This document shows, piece after piece, positions 1 to 8,478 of a DNA stretch of 64,000 nt. Numbering within the stretch: the first letter of the stretch is position 1; each line of letters opens with the position of its first letter. The notes beneath the pieces are model-generated. The model was not told the DNA's origin, searched no databases, and saw only the letters and a program-made list of their open reading frames with translations. The position numbers and the translations under genes were made by a program. This stretch comes from an uncultured Sphaerochaeta sp. (GTDB lineage: Bacteria; Spirochaetota; Spirochaetia; Sphaerochaetales; Sphaerochaetaceae): positions 2,007,757-2,071,756 of the forward strand of contig NZ_OY763408.1 in assembly GCF_963667405.1 (NCBI RefSeq), in the 5' to 3' direction.

Positions 1-840
1 GCCAACACCCTATATGGGCAGGCCACCACGATGGGTGTCTCCCTGATCGTGAACCACACGATCGGGTTGGTCATCCTCTCGGTGATCCTGCTTCTGGGAA
101 GGAAACACAGTGCCATACGGGGACCGGGCAAGAAAGCGCCCTGGTACCTTTACTTCAATGGGCTCTTTGGCCTTGCCATCCTGAACCTGAACTACTACAC
201 GGTGGTGGCTACCGGTGCATCCCTGGCAATGGCCTCAACCGTCTTCGGACAAAGTTTCTGCTCGCTCATCTTTGACCTGACCGGCTGGATGGGAATGCAA
301 AAACGCAAGCTCAACAAGGCGAAAGCACTCAGTCTTGCTGTCAGCGGTGTTGGCATCGTGGTAATGGCAAGTGGAGGCGAGGGTACGTTTGCCATTCTGT
401 ATGTGTTGTTGGGCGTGCTTGCAGGAGCCATCACCATGACGCAGATGGTGCTCAACTCCACCTTTGCTTCCTACAAGGGAGCCATCCGAGCCTCGCACCA
501 AAACTTCATCGGCGGTCTTGCCGCCGGCCTCTTGTTCTACTTCTTGCTTCAGAGGCAGCCCACTCTCGAAGGGCTTGCAAAAACCCCTTCACTGCCCTTC
601 CTTCTGGTTGTGTCCGGGGGCATCCTGGCAGTCTTTGTGGTGGTGAGCACCAGCTATGTCATCATAAAGATTCCTGCTGTCTACTCAGCGTTGCTGCTCT
701 CTTCCGCACAAATTCTGATGAGCCTTGCAATCGACACCATCTTCTTTGACAAGTTCAGTCTTCCCTTGCTCATCGGAGCCATCCTGATGCTCCTAGGCAT
801 GGCGGGAAATCTTGTTTCGGACAGAAAGCCTACTCCCTAG
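1..840 (+). CDS. DMT-superfamily permease, YdcZ/DUF606-like, 5' end outside window
   Basis: The reading frame is open from base 1 and runs through the ATG at 31, so the 5' end lies outside the window. The protein is almost entirely hydrophobic, about nine to ten membrane segments. It shows two related halves, one ending near residue 120 and one from about residue 125, each with a small-residue-rich helix pair. This is the pattern of DUF606 (YdcZ) proteins of the drug/metabolite transporter superfamily in a fused, double-length form. The substrate cannot be told. It converges on the MutY-like gene, and the two 3' ends overlap by 11 bp. Confidence 0.7.
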   Translation, partial: ANTLYGQATTMGVSLIVNHTIGLVILSVILLLGRKHSAIRGPGKKAPWYLYFNGLFGLAILNLNYYTVVATGASLAMASTVFGQSFCSLIFDLTGWMGMQKRKLNKAKALSLAVSGVGIVVMASGGEGTFAILYVLLGVLAGAITMTQMVLNSTFASYKGAIRASHQNFIGGLAAGLLFYFLLQRQPTLEGLAKTPSLPFLLVVSGGILAVFVVVSTSYVIIKIPAVYSALLLSSAQILMSLAIDTIFFDKFSLPLLIGAILMLLGMAGNLVSDRKPTP

Positions 841-1714
841 GAATACGGTAGACGCCCCCAGACTCCTGGACAAAGCCCTCCTTCTGCAGGTCGGCCAAAC
901 AGGAGAGGATGCGTTCCTCATCAAATCGGGAGAGAATGCTTACGATCGCTCGGCTGTCCTTTGCTCCGGTATCGGCAAGCAAATGAATGAGCTGACCGCG
1001 AATCTGGCGGTTTGAGTTCTCGAATGCACTTTGCCTTGTGTAGTGTGCGCTTCGCGTGTTTGCATTGGGCAGCAGTGCCTTGAGAAGCACCCCGTAGTCC
1101 ATCAGTGCATAATACCAGCTCTTCACATCCTCAATGCCGGCAACCAGCAAGGCAAGCAGCTGTTCCAGCTCCTTGTCCTTCACGTGTTCCGCTTCCGGAT
1201 AGAAACAGGTAAGCAAGACCCTTCGTATGTTGGTTTCCAAATAGATGGACTGCATCTGATAAGCAAAAGCAAGCAAGGCTGCCGTGGTGGCTTTTCCTAC
1301 CCCTGGCAGGCTGGAGATCGCCTTCTCATCGGGGGGAATGGTCCACCCCCACTGCTCCGTGAGTGCGGCACTCTTTCTGAGGTTCAGGGCCCGTCTGTTG
1401 TACCCAAGCCCTTTCCAGTGGAAGAGCAGTTCATCCAGGGGAGCTTTGGCAAGGGAGGAGAAATCGGGCCAAAGCGAGAGGAACTGCTCATATTTGGGCT
1501 CAACCCGTGAGGTCTGTGTCTGCTGGAGCATCACCTCGGAGAGGAGGATGCGATACGGGTCGCTTGTCTCCCGCCAAGCAAAGCGACGTCCATGGTGTGC
1601 ATGGAAGTCAAGAATGGAGGAGCGGAACAGATCCAAGTCTGCTGAATCGTGGCCAAAGGGAGGCCAGAGATAGGAGAGAGCCTCCTGCTCGCCAAGGGAG
1701 GGAAAGGAGGTCAT
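830..1714 (-). CDS. MutY-like HhH-GPD DNA glycosylase lacking the Fe-S cluster
   Basis: Protein of 294 aa with the endonuclease III/MutY fold. It carries the catalytic-Glu helix motif SEVMLQQTQ (about residue 57) and the helix-hairpin-helix LPGVGKATTAALLAFAY (about residue 135). MutY removes adenine opposite 8-oxoguanine. Two departures are visible. The usual DGN(V/I)xR segment with the catalytic Asp reads ETNIRRV. After the MDYG motif the four-cysteine [4Fe-4S] loop is missing and replaced by a PNANTRSAHYTRQ-type segment. The C terminus looks like a small winged-helix region instead of the NUDIX-like MutY domain. It belongs to the cluster-less HhH-GPD branch; adenine specificity is inferred only. 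The start overlaps the stop of the upstream AI-2E-family gene by 4 nt, so translation is probably coupled. Confidence 0.75.
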   Translation of the reverse strand: MTSFPSLGEQEALSYLWPPFGHDSADLDLFRSSILDFHAHHGRRFAWRETSDPYRILLSEVMLQQTQTSRVEPKYEQFLSLWPDFSSLAKAPLDELLFHWKGLGYNRRALNLRKSAALTEQWGWTIPPDEKAISSLPGVGKATTAALLAFAYQMQSIYLETNIRRVLLTCFYPEAEHVKDKELEQLLALLVAGIEDVKSWYYALMDYGVLLKALLPNANTRSAHYTRQSAFENSNRQIRGQLIHLLADTGAKDSRAIVSILSRFDEERILSCLADLQKEGFVQESGGVYRIPRE

Positions 1715-2943
1715 TTCTTGTCGCCGAAGTTCTCGGGAAGAATGAAATCTCCCTTGTGGTAATCGTTGACGGCTTCATCATCCTCTGCTTTTGCCAAGTG
1801 CTCGGCCGAGGGGTGTTCTCCCCTCCTCAGCTTATCCTGCTTGCGCAAGTACCGCTCCAAGGCCTTTTGCTTGGCACTCTCCCGTTGGTAACTCTTTCCG
1901 CTGCTGATCAGGATGGCAACCGGTCGCAGGCTCTTGATGTTTGCACAAAGAATCTGCAGGACACTGGTAAGCGGGACAGAGATGAACATACCCGGGATAC
2001 CCCAGATATAGCCCCACAGGGAGAGGGAAACAAGAATGACAAAGGGAGAGAGATTCAGCTGTCCGCCTTGCAGGCGGGGATCTATGATGTTGCCCAGAAT
2101 CATCTGGGTGCTGATCGTCAGGATTGCAACATAGAAAACAGAAGTCCAGTCGGGGGCGAATTGCACCAAGGCCATGAAAATGGTCAGCGTAGTGATGATC
2201 ACCGAACCGATGGAGGGGATGAAGTTGAACACAAAAGCCAGGACGCCCCAGAGCATCGGAAGATCCAGCCCGGTGATGACAGCAGTAAGGAAGAAGAGTA
2301 CACCGGTAAGGGCACTGAGCAAGGCTTTGAGGATGAGGTACTTCGAAATCTGGCGGGTGATGCGCTCGAACATGACCGCAACCTTCATGCCCTTGCTTTT
2401 GGGCACTGCTGCCAGCAACTTGGGGATGACGCTCTGCCGTTCCAGAAGCAAGAAAAGGAAAAAGATGTAGACAAGGGTGGCAACCTTGGTTATGGAAAGG
2501 AACTTGTTGGAAATGGAGGTCAGGCTGCTGATGGCAAGGCTCGACCAGTTGACGGGAAGAATGGAGAGAAATGAGGCTCCAACAGGCAAATCAACGAAGG
2601 TTGAGACACGACTGGAGACCAAGCGGTCCAGGGAGACAACCTTCTCAGCGTAGAAGGGAATCAGGCGAACCAAGGTATCCACTGTCATGATCACAAACCA
2701 TCCGGCTCCCACAAAGATGAAGAGCAGGAGGGCCATGACGAACGTCACGCTGATGATGCGCGGGATGTGCAGTTTGTCCAATCGGCGGAGCAAGGGACTG
2801 AACAACAGAAAACAGAAGAACGAGAGCACCAAGGGAATCGTAACGTCCTTGGATAGCTTCAAGGCGGCCAAAACTGCAAGAGTTGCAAGGACTCCCAGAA
2901 AAATCTGCATGTAGCGGGTGCTGTTGGAGGGCGTTTCTGTCAT
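1711..2943 (-). CDS. AI-2E family transporter (UPF0118 permease)
   Basis: Integral membrane protein of 410 aa with about eight membrane helices in the typical order: paired helices at the N terminus, a long soluble segment, then a hydrophobic C-terminal half with the family motif FIPSIGSVI and the LSLWGYIWGIPGMFISVP region. The family includes AI-2 exporters and Na+/H+ antiporters, so the substrate is open. A longer frame begins at 3000, but the ATG at 2943 is preferred because a near-consensus promoter lies directly in front of it, with 6 nt between the -10 box and the ATG. There is no Shine-Dalgarno sequence, so the mRNA is probably leaderless. The charged C-terminal tail (about 60 residues) is predicted cytoplasmic. 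Confidence 0.85.
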   Translation of the reverse strand: MTETPSNSTRYMQIFLGVLATLAVLAALKLSKDVTIPLVLSFFCFLLFSPLLRRLDKLHIPRIISVTFVMALLLFIFVGAGWFVIMTVDTLVRLIPFYAEKVVSLDRLVSSRVSTFVDLPVGASFLSILPVNWSSLAISSLTSISNKFLSITKVATLVYIFFLFLLLERQSVIPKLLAAVPKSKGMKVAVMFERITRQISKYLILKALLSALTGVLFFLTAVITGLDLPMLWGVLAFVFNFIPSIGSVIITTLTIFMALVQFAPDWTSVFYVAILTISTQMILGNIIDPRLQGGQLNLSPFVILVSLSLWGYIWGIPGMFISVPLTSVLQILCANIKSLRPVAILISSGKSYQRESAKQKALERYLRKQDKLRRGEHPSAEHLAKAEDDEAVNDYHKGDFILPENFGDKK

Positions 2944-2949
2944 GGAACA

Positions 2950-2978
2950 ACTATAGACTAGCTTGGAAAAACCTTCAA
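2950..2978 (-). promoter_or_regulatory. Promoter of the AI-2E-family gene, leaderless type
   Basis: On the minus strand TTGAAG (2978-2973), a 17-nt spacer and TATAGT (2955-2950). Only 6 nt separate the -10 box from the ATG at 2943, so transcription would start at or next to the start codon. The site overlaps the divergent promoter of the methylase gene. Confidence 0.65.
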
Positions 2979-2991
2979 TATCTGTTACTAC
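2963..2991 (+). promoter_or_regulatory. Promoter of the trmJ-like gene, leaderless type
   Basis: TTGGAA (2963-2968), a 17-nt spacer and TACTAC (2986-2991), followed after 7 nt by the ATG at 2999. No Shine-Dalgarno sequence precedes that ATG. The hexamers are weaker than those on the opposite strand. Confidence 0.5.
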
Positions 2992-2998
2992 TGGATTC

Positions 2999-3742
2999 AT
3001 GGACCAACAAACTAATCTGGGAAGGATTCAAATCGTACTGGTCGATACCCAGGATGGAGCCAATATCGGCTCAACCTGCCGTGCCATGAAGACCATGGGG
3101 ATCACCCGCCTTGTGCTGGTTGGAGACCGTGAGTACGACGAGAACCGAGTGCGTACGCTTGCTCTGCATGCAAGCGATGTCTGGGAGAATGCCAAGCGCT
3201 TCTCCACCCTCAAGGAAGCACTCTCCGAGAGTGTGCTTACCGTCGCTGCCACCCGTAGACGGGGAAAGTTTCGCAAGGGCAGTGCACTCAATCCCACACA
3301 GCTCTCTGATGTGGTGCAAAAAACAGGAGAAGGTTTGGTCTCCATAGTCTTCGGAAGAGAGTCCGATGGACTGACTGACGAAGAGGTTGCGATGTGTGCA
3401 CAGGTGGTGACCATTCCCACCAGTGAGCAGTTCCCCTCCCTCAATCTCTCCCAAGCGGTGCAAATCATCACCTTCACCCTCTTTGACACAATCAAAACCT
3501 ATCCGGTGCAGGCCAACCCGGTTACCCAAGCCCGATGTGAAGAGGCTGCGCTCAAGTCCAGCGAGGCTTTGGACAGTATCGGCTATTTCAAGCTTGCACA
3601 GGAGAAGCTGTGGACCTTCCGCTTCCTCAGGGATGTTTTTGAGCGAGCAGCCCTGACCGAGAGCGAAATCCAGAAGATGGAGAAGGTCTTTGTGAAAATG
3701 TCCAGGGTGAAGGCTCACAAGGAGATTGAGGACGATGTATAA
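2999..3742 (+). CDS. trmJ: TrmH-family RNA methyltransferase, TrmJ-like
   Basis: SPOUT-class methylase of 247 aa, the same length as TrmJ, which 2'-O-methylates nucleotide 32 of tRNAs with S-adenosylmethionine. Motif 1 is NIGSTCRAMKTMG near residue 20. Motif 2 is IVFGRESDGLTDEEVAMC near residue 115. Motif 3, the knot that binds SAM, is IPTSEQFPSLNLSQAVQI near residue 135. A TTG-started version would begin at 2963, but that codon lies inside the inferred -35 box, so the ATG at 2999 is chosen. The 3' end overlaps the next gene by 8 nt. The exact target nucleotide is inferred from family and length. Confidence 0.82.
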   Translation: MDQQTNLGRIQIVLVDTQDGANIGSTCRAMKTMGITRLVLVGDREYDENRVRTLALHASDVWENAKRFSTLKEALSESVLTVAATRRRGKFRKGSALNPTQLSDVVQKTGEGLVSIVFGRESDGLTDEEVAMCAQVVTIPTSEQFPSLNLSQAVQIITFTLFDTIKTYPVQANPVTQARCEEAALKSSEALDSIGYFKLAQEKLWTFRFLRDVFERAALTESEIQKMEKVFVKMSRVKAHKEIEDDV

Positions 3743-4547
3743 GTCTTTCTTCGATCCTATGCCGAAGGTTGTCGCCCACCGTGGGGACAGTGCTCACTTT
3801 CCGGAGAATACCCTCCATGCCTTCGAGAGCGCCTATTCCCTGGGAGTGGATGTCATCGAAACGGATGTACATCTTTCCAAGGATGGGGAAGTGGTTATTT
3901 GGCATGACCCTACCCTCGATCGCAATACCAACGGAAGTGGCATGATAGAAGAGCATACGCTTGCAGAGCTCAAAGAGCTCGATGCCGGCTACACCTTCAC
4001 CAAGGATGGGGGAAAGACATTCCCCTTCCGTGGCAAGGGCGTACAGCTGTGCACACTGAAAGAAGCTCTTTCAGCCTGCCCAGCCCAACGCTTCAATGTT
4101 GATCTGAAGAGCAAGGGAGAAGCAATCGTCGATGCATTCATCGATGTGGTGAAAGAAGAGCATGCAACACGGCGGGTCGTGGGAGCTTCCTTTCATCTCT
4201 CCAACCTAAGGATGCTTCGCAACAAGGAGCCGAGAATCCAGACAAGCATTACTACGAAGGAGGTCATACCCCTTCTTGCTCTGGAAAAGTTGCATCTATT
4301 GCGCCATAAACCTACCAAGCATCCCATTGTTTTCCAGGTTCCTGTCCGCCAATGGGGTATTGAGGTCATCACCCCCCACTTCATCACCACCATGCATGCA
4401 CGGGGTGCAATCATCCAGGTTTGGACGATCAATGAGGAAGAGGAGATGCGTCGCCTTTTCCAGCTCGGGGTCGACTCGGTGATGACCGACAAGCCTGAAC
4501 TCGCCATCAAGGTGGCAACCGAACTCGGGTTGCGAACACACAAATAA
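3735..4547 (+). CDS. Glycerophosphodiester phosphodiesterase, UgpQ-type
   Basis: Enzyme of 270 aa with the GDPD TIM-barrel signature right at the N terminus: VVAHRGDSAHFPENTL, then a metal-binding ETDVHLSKDG and the second catalytic His in WHDPTLDRNTNG. It hydrolyses glycerophosphodiesters to glycerol 3-phosphate and an alcohol. There is no signal peptide, so it is cytoplasmic like UgpQ. The ATG at 3735 overlaps the methylase stop and is preferred over an in-frame TTG at 3726. The C-terminal barrel motifs VWTINEEEEM and GVDSVMTDKPE are present, so the protein looks complete. Confidence 0.87.
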   Translation: MYKSFFDPMPKVVAHRGDSAHFPENTLHAFESAYSLGVDVIETDVHLSKDGEVVIWHDPTLDRNTNGSGMIEEHTLAELKELDAGYTFTKDGGKTFPFRGKGVQLCTLKEALSACPAQRFNVDLKSKGEAIVDAFIDVVKEEHATRRVVGASFHLSNLRMLRNKEPRIQTSITTKEVIPLLALEKLHLLRHKPTKHPIVFQVPVRQWGIEVITPHFITTMHARGAIIQVWTINEEEEMRRLFQLGVDSVMTDKPELAIKVATELGLRTHK

Positions 4548-4566
4548 ATACAGAAGAGGTCCAGTT

Positions 4567-5673
4567 TTGAACGCTTCCAAAGTCTTTTACACAAACCTTC
4601 GCTGCGAGAATGGAGACTCCCGTCTGGACAAGCTTGAACGCTTGCTCAAGCAGGCTGGCATTGGCTCCATTGACTTCAAGAACAAGTTCACCGCAATCAA
4701 GATTCACTTCGGGGAGCCGGGAAACCTCTCCTTTCTCAGGCCCAACTACGCCGCTACGGTGGTGCAACTGGTCAAGGAGTTGGGAGGACGTCCGTTTCTT
4801 ACTGATTGCAATACGCTCTATGTCGGTGGGCGCAAGCATGCCCTCGACCATTTGGAGAGCGCCTACCGCAACGGTTTCATGCCCTACGCCACCGGCTGTC
4901 ATATCCTGATCGCTGACGGCCTGAAGGGTACGGATGAAGTGCTGGTTCCTGTTGCAGGTGAATACGTGAAAGAGGCCAAGGTAGGCCGTGCACTGATGGA
5001 TGCCGATATCCTGATCAGCCTCTCCCACTTCAAGGGCCATGAAGGTACTGGTTTTGGCGGTGCGCTGAAGAATGTGGGTATGGGCGGTGGCTCTCGTGCC
5101 GGAAAGATGGAGATGCACTGCGATGGAAAGCCGCAGGTCGAGCAAGACAAATGCATCGGCTGTGGCAATTGTGTGGACATCTGTGCCCACGATGCACCGC
5201 ATATCACCGATGGACTCTCCTGGATTGATCACGAGAAGTGCGTAGGATGCGGTCGTTGCATCGGAGTCTGTCCCACCGATGCCATCAGCAATGATGACAG
5301 CAGCTCCAATGACAAGCTCAACTGCAAGATCAGCGAGTATGCGTTGGCCATTTGCCAAGGCAGACCCCATTTCCACATCAATCTTGTCATTGAGGTCTCC
5401 CCCAACTGCGACTGCCACAGCGAGAATGACTTGGCCATTGTCCCCGATGTAGGCTTCTTTGCCTCCTTCGATCCTGTGGCTCTCGACCAAGCATGTGTGG
5501 ATGCAGTGAATCGCATGCCCATCATCCCCTCTTCCAAGCTGGGCGAGAAGGAGAGCTGCCATCATGACCATCTGATGGACAACCACCCCTACACCAATTG
5601 GAGGGTCGGCCTTGAGCATGCCCAGAAGCTTGGATTGGGAACCACTGACTATACGTTGGTCGAGGTGAAATGA
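4567..5673 (+). CDS. DUF362 protein with two [4Fe-4S] ferredoxin motifs
   Basis: Protein of 368 aa. The first about 190 residues are the DUF362 domain (IKIHFGEPGNLSFLRP, LTDCNTLYVGGRK, and the SHFKGHEGTGFGGALKNVGMG segment). Two bacterial ferredoxin motifs follow, CIGCGNCVDIC and CVGCGRCIGVC, then a second DUF362-like segment. DUF362/ferredoxin proteins are widespread in anaerobes and presumably transfer electrons; no reaction is established. The start is a TTG at 4567 with GAGG about 8 nt upstream and no suitable ATG nearby. A strong terminator follows the gene. Confidence 0.85.
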   Translation: MNASKVFYTNLRCENGDSRLDKLERLLKQAGIGSIDFKNKFTAIKIHFGEPGNLSFLRPNYAATVVQLVKELGGRPFLTDCNTLYVGGRKHALDHLESAYRNGFMPYATGCHILIADGLKGTDEVLVPVAGEYVKEAKVGRALMDADILISLSHFKGHEGTGFGGALKNVGMGGGSRAGKMEMHCDGKPQVEQDKCIGCGNCVDICAHDAPHITDGLSWIDHEKCVGCGRCIGVCPTDAISNDDSSSNDKLNCKISEYALAICQGRPHFHINLVIEVSPNCDCHSENDLAIVPDVGFFASFDPVALDQACVDAVNRMPIIPSSKLGEKESCHHDHLMDNHPYTNWRVGLEHAQKLGLGTTDYTLVEVK

Positions 5674-5690
5674 TCCAAGAGCCCCCAATC

Positions 5691-5722
5691 AGAGGCTGGA
5701 AATTTTCCAGCCTCTCTTTTTT
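5691..5722 (+). terminator. Rho-independent terminator after the DUF362 gene
   Basis: Perfect 11-bp stem (5691-5701 with 5705-5715), 3-nt loop, followed by CTTTTTTC. It lies 18 nt after the stop codon. Confidence 0.9.
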
Positions 5723-5822
5723 CGCCAAAATTGCTAAAACCGACAAAAAAAACACTTGTGAACAGTTGTGTCAACTTGTAATGTATGCCTATACAAAACG
5801 TACACACCGTAAGGAGGCTCTC

Positions 5823-6455
5823 ATGAAAAAAACAATTGCTCTGGGACTTATTCTGCTCGCACTCTGTGCACTTCCCGCTTTTAGTGGGGTAAATATGGGA
5901 ACAGTAGCCGGCTACTATTCCATCAAATCATCGGAAACCAATCTCAAGATTCCTACATTATTTATCGATTCAGACACAAAAAGTGAAGAGATCAGCGCAG
6001 GCTTGATGGTGAAGGGAAGTTCCTATTTTGACCTGAACAGTACCCTTGGCATCAACTACATGGTACGCGTAGGAAAAGTACTTGAGTTGACTGAGAATAA
6101 CACTGCCCAGGATGTCGATGATATGGACTTGACCTGGGATGTCGGAGTTGGCATCTCGTATCAGATGCCGGTAGCCTACCAGACTTTGTTCGAAGCAGGT
6201 GCAGGCATCCAGTATGCAAACACGAAGGATGGTGGTAGCGGTCTTGAATTGGAGTTTGACACGTTCAGCCTCTCTGCCTATGCGGAGGTGAATATTGCCA
6301 TCCAGCCGGCCATGTACTTCACCGCTGGTGTCCATGGCCTCATGCCTGTTTATTCGAATGTCACTGCAACTTACCTAGGAAATCCTGTAGATGCAGAAGT
6401 AGACGGGGTCAATCTTGCCTTCGCTCCCTATGTAGGCATTTCATACGCCTACTGA
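5823..6455 (+). CDS. Small outer-membrane beta-barrel protein
   Basis: Protein of 210 aa with a clear signal peptide (MKK, hydrophobic core to about residue 20, cleavage near AFSG). The mature part is made of alternating polar/hydrophobic strands, repeated VGVGISYQMP- and AGAGIQYAN-like hairpins, and a C-terminal segment ending in YVGISYAY with terminal aromatics, typical of 8-strand OmpA/OmpX-like barrels. A strong ribosome site (AAGGAGG) precedes the ATG at 5823; longer upstream extensions of the frame cross the preceding terminator and are rejected. The function is unknown. It is monocistronic, with terminators on both sides. Confidence 0.75.
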   Translation: MKKTIALGLILLALCALPAFSGVNMGTVAGYYSIKSSETNLKIPTLFIDSDTKSEEISAGLMVKGSSYFDLNSTLGINYMVRVGKVLELTENNTAQDVDDMDLTWDVGVGISYQMPVAYQTLFEAGAGIQYANTKDGGSGLELEFDTFSLSAYAEVNIAIQPAMYFTAGVHGLMPVYSNVTATYLGNPVDAEVDGVNLAFAPYVGISYAY

Positions 6456-6462
6456 CAATAGA

Positions 6463-6490
6463 GGCTCAGGAGGGATGTCCTTCCTGAGCC
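6463..6490 (+). terminator. Terminator after the small outer-membrane protein gene
   Basis: 9-bp stem GGCTCAGGA/TCCTGAGCC (6463-6471 with 6482-6490), 10-nt loop, followed by ATTATTTTG. It sits between convergent genes and may serve both. Confidence 0.8.
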
Positions 6491-6511
6491 ATTATTTTGT
6501 CCAAACGATGC

Positions 6512-7324
6512 TTACTTGAGCAAGTTCTCCACCGAAAGGTTATCGCTCTCGATGTCCTTGAAGTACTTGTAGGTATCGACCTTCAGCTCGCCGCAAGCAG
6601 CCTCGTCACAGACGATGAGCGCCTTGGGATGGAGCTGGAGAGCACTGCAGGTCCAACTCTGGCTTACGCCACCCTCGATCGTTGCCTGCAAAGCCCGTGC
6701 TTTTCCGTGGCCGTTGACCAGGACAATTACTTCCCTGCTGTCAGTCACCGTCTTCACGCCAACCGTCAAGGCCTGGGAAGGCACCTTGTTCAGATCATGA
6801 TCGAAGAACCTGCTGTTCATCACCTTGGTATCATAGGTAAGGCTTTTGACCCTGGTTCTGCTGGAAAGGCTGGAGAAGGGTTCATTGAAGGCAATGTGGC
6901 CATCAGAACCGATGCCACCGAGGAAAAGCTCGATGCCGCCATAGGCTGCAATGGCATCCTCATACTTGCTGCACTCAGCCTGAAGATCTTCAGCCGTTCC
7001 GTCAAGGATGTGCACATTCTCTCTCTTGATGTCGATATGGTTGAAAAAGTTCTTCCACATGAAGGTGTAGTAGCTCTGCTCATGGTCACGCTCAAGCCCA
7101 ACATACTCGTCCATGTTGAAGGTGACGACGTCGGCAAAGGACACGTATCCCTCACGGTTGAGACGAATCAATTCAGCATAGGTGCCCAAAGGGGAAGATC
7201 CGGTGGGAAGGCCCAGGACAAAGGGACGATTTGCATTCGGCGCAAACGCTCGAATCCGATTGGCAATATACCGAGCAGCCCAGAGGGATAGATTTTCGTA
7301 ATCGTTTTGGATAATGACTCGCAT
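6512..7324 (-). CDS. nagB: Glucosamine-6-phosphate deaminase
   Basis: NagB, 270 aa, usual length. It converts glucosamine 6-phosphate to fructose 6-phosphate and ammonia, the last step of amino-sugar catabolism. Family motifs are [13 protein letters not shown], the catalytic [10 protein letters not shown], and [14 protein letters not shown] with SLSSRTR. The ATG at 7324 has AAGGAG six nt upstream, so it is preferred over the in-frame GTG at 7327. No nagA or nagK is next to it. It could receive amino sugars from the glycosaminoglycan locus further along the window, which is inference. Confidence 0.96.
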   Translation of the reverse strand: MRVIIQNDYENLSLWAARYIANRIRAFAPNANRPFVLGLPTGSSPLGTYAELIRLNREGYVSFADVVTFNMDEYVGLERDHEQSYYTFMWKNFFNHIDIKRENVHILDGTAEDLQAECSKYEDAIAAYGGIELFLGGIGSDGHIAFNEPFSSLSSRTRVKSLTYDTKVMNSRFFDHDLNKVPSQALTVGVKTVTDSREVIVLVNGHGKARALQATIEGGVSQSWTCSALQLHPKALIVCDEAACGELKVDTYKYFKDIESDNLSVENLLK

Positions 7325-7347
7325 CACACACTCCTTTTGGTCTCTCC

Positions 7348-7376
7348 ATCATAGTCGGAAAGTGGATGCACGGCAA
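7348..7376 (-). promoter_or_regulatory. Promoter of nagB
   Basis: Minus strand TTGCCG (7376-7371), 17-nt spacer, TATGAT (7353-7348), about 23 nt before the ATG. The -35 box lies 3 nt from the end of mnmA, so nagB can be transcribed separately from it. Confidence 0.55.
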
Positions 7377-7379
7377 CCA

Positions 7380-8450
7380 TCACCATGCTTGCTCGATGAT
7401 TCCTCCGCACAGAATATGCTCTCCTTGGTAGAGCACCAAGGATTGTCCCACCGTTGCTGCCTTCACCTCATCCTGGAAGACTGCGGTAATACTGCCATCC
7501 TCATTCTGATGGGCCAGAGCCTGCGTCGGATAGCCTGTGGAGCGAATCTTTGCCTGCACCCTGATCTCGCCTTCAAGAGAGCTCACCCTCCCCCAAACGA
7601 CATCACCTGCATGTACGGTACTCTGCAAGGTATCCTCAACAAAACCAACTACCACCTCATTGGTTTCTGAGCGAAGCGACAGCACGTACAAGGGACGCTC
7701 TGCAGCAATGCCCAAGCCCTTCCGCTGTCCGATGGTATAGTGCCAGATGCCCTCATGCTCACCCAACACAGTCCCATCCTTGGTTACGATGTTGCCCTTC
7801 TTGTTGGAAATTTCCAGCAAATCGGTGTAGTCACCGTCGTAGAAATCCTGGCTCTCTTCCTGATACACCTTGTGAAAACCTTGAGCCACGTCTATGGCAC
7901 GCACCTCAGCTTTGGTCATTTCCCCCAAGGGAAAGAGTGTTCTGGCCAGTTGTTCCTGGCTGAGACGATAGAGGAAGTAAGACTGGTCCTTCTTCAGGTC
8001 CACAGCCTTGGTAAGACTAAAGCGGCCGTTCTCTTCGGTGATGCGTGCATAGTGGCCGGTGGCGAACTTGTCAAAGGCCAAGCCACTTTGCAACGCATAG
8101 TCGACCATGGCGCCGAATTTGATTTTCGCATTGCACCAGATGCAAGGGTTTGGGGTTCGCCCATCCATGTATTCGTTCTTGAAATTGGCAAGCACCACTT
8201 CTTCGAAGAGGTCACTCAGCTCGAGCACCTGGTGTTCGATGCCGATCTTCTCGCAGATGCGCTTGATTGCCTTGATGTCCTCGCTCTTGTCAGGGGCAAA
8301 ACAGCTGGTGGAGCCCAAAGGCCGCTCGAGGTGGGAGCGTTTGTTCCAAATGGTCATTGTAACGCCCATAACCTCATGCCCCTGCTGCTTGAGCAGGTAT
8401 GCCGCAACCGAGGAATCGATACCTCCGCTCATACCAACCAATACCTTCAT
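7380..8450 (-). CDS. mnmA: tRNA-specific 2-thiouridylase MnmA (variant cysteines)
   Basis: Enzyme of 356 aa that thiolates U34 of Lys, Glu and Gln tRNAs. The PP-loop GMSGGIDSSVAAYLL is at the N terminus and the first catalytic cysteine region is NPCIWCNAKIKFGAM (about residue 105). The second segment, which in the common form carries a catalytic Cys (ESQDICF-type), here reads ESQDFYDGDY and has no cysteine. A CxxC pair stands in the first site instead. The ATG at 8450 has GGAGG five nt upstream. Further in-frame upstream sequence runs toward the tRNA-Asp gene and is not coding. Confidence 0.88.
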   Translation of the reverse strand: MKVLVGMSGGIDSSVAAYLLKQQGHEVMGVTMTIWNKRSHLERPLGSTSCFAPDKSEDIKAIKRICEKIGIEHQVLELSDLFEEVVLANFKNEYMDGRTPNPCIWCNAKIKFGAMVDYALQSGLAFDKFATGHYARITEENGRFSLTKAVDLKKDQSYFLYRLSQEQLARTLFPLGEMTKAEVRAIDVAQGFHKVYQEESQDFYDGDYTDLLEISNKKGNIVTKDGTVLGEHEGIWHYTIGQRKGLGIAAERPLYVLSLRSETNEVVVGFVEDTLQSTVHAGDVVWGRVSSLEGEIRVQAKIRSTGYPTQALAHQNEDGSITAVFQDEVKAATVGQSLVLYQGEHILCGGIIEQAW

Positions 8451-8478
8451 GATGCCTCCAACACGCAAGAATAGAGAA

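Noticed and set aside
4507..5688. 393-aa minus-strand frame opposite the DUF362 gene
   Set aside because: Antisense shadow; the plus-strand frame carries two ferredoxin motifs.
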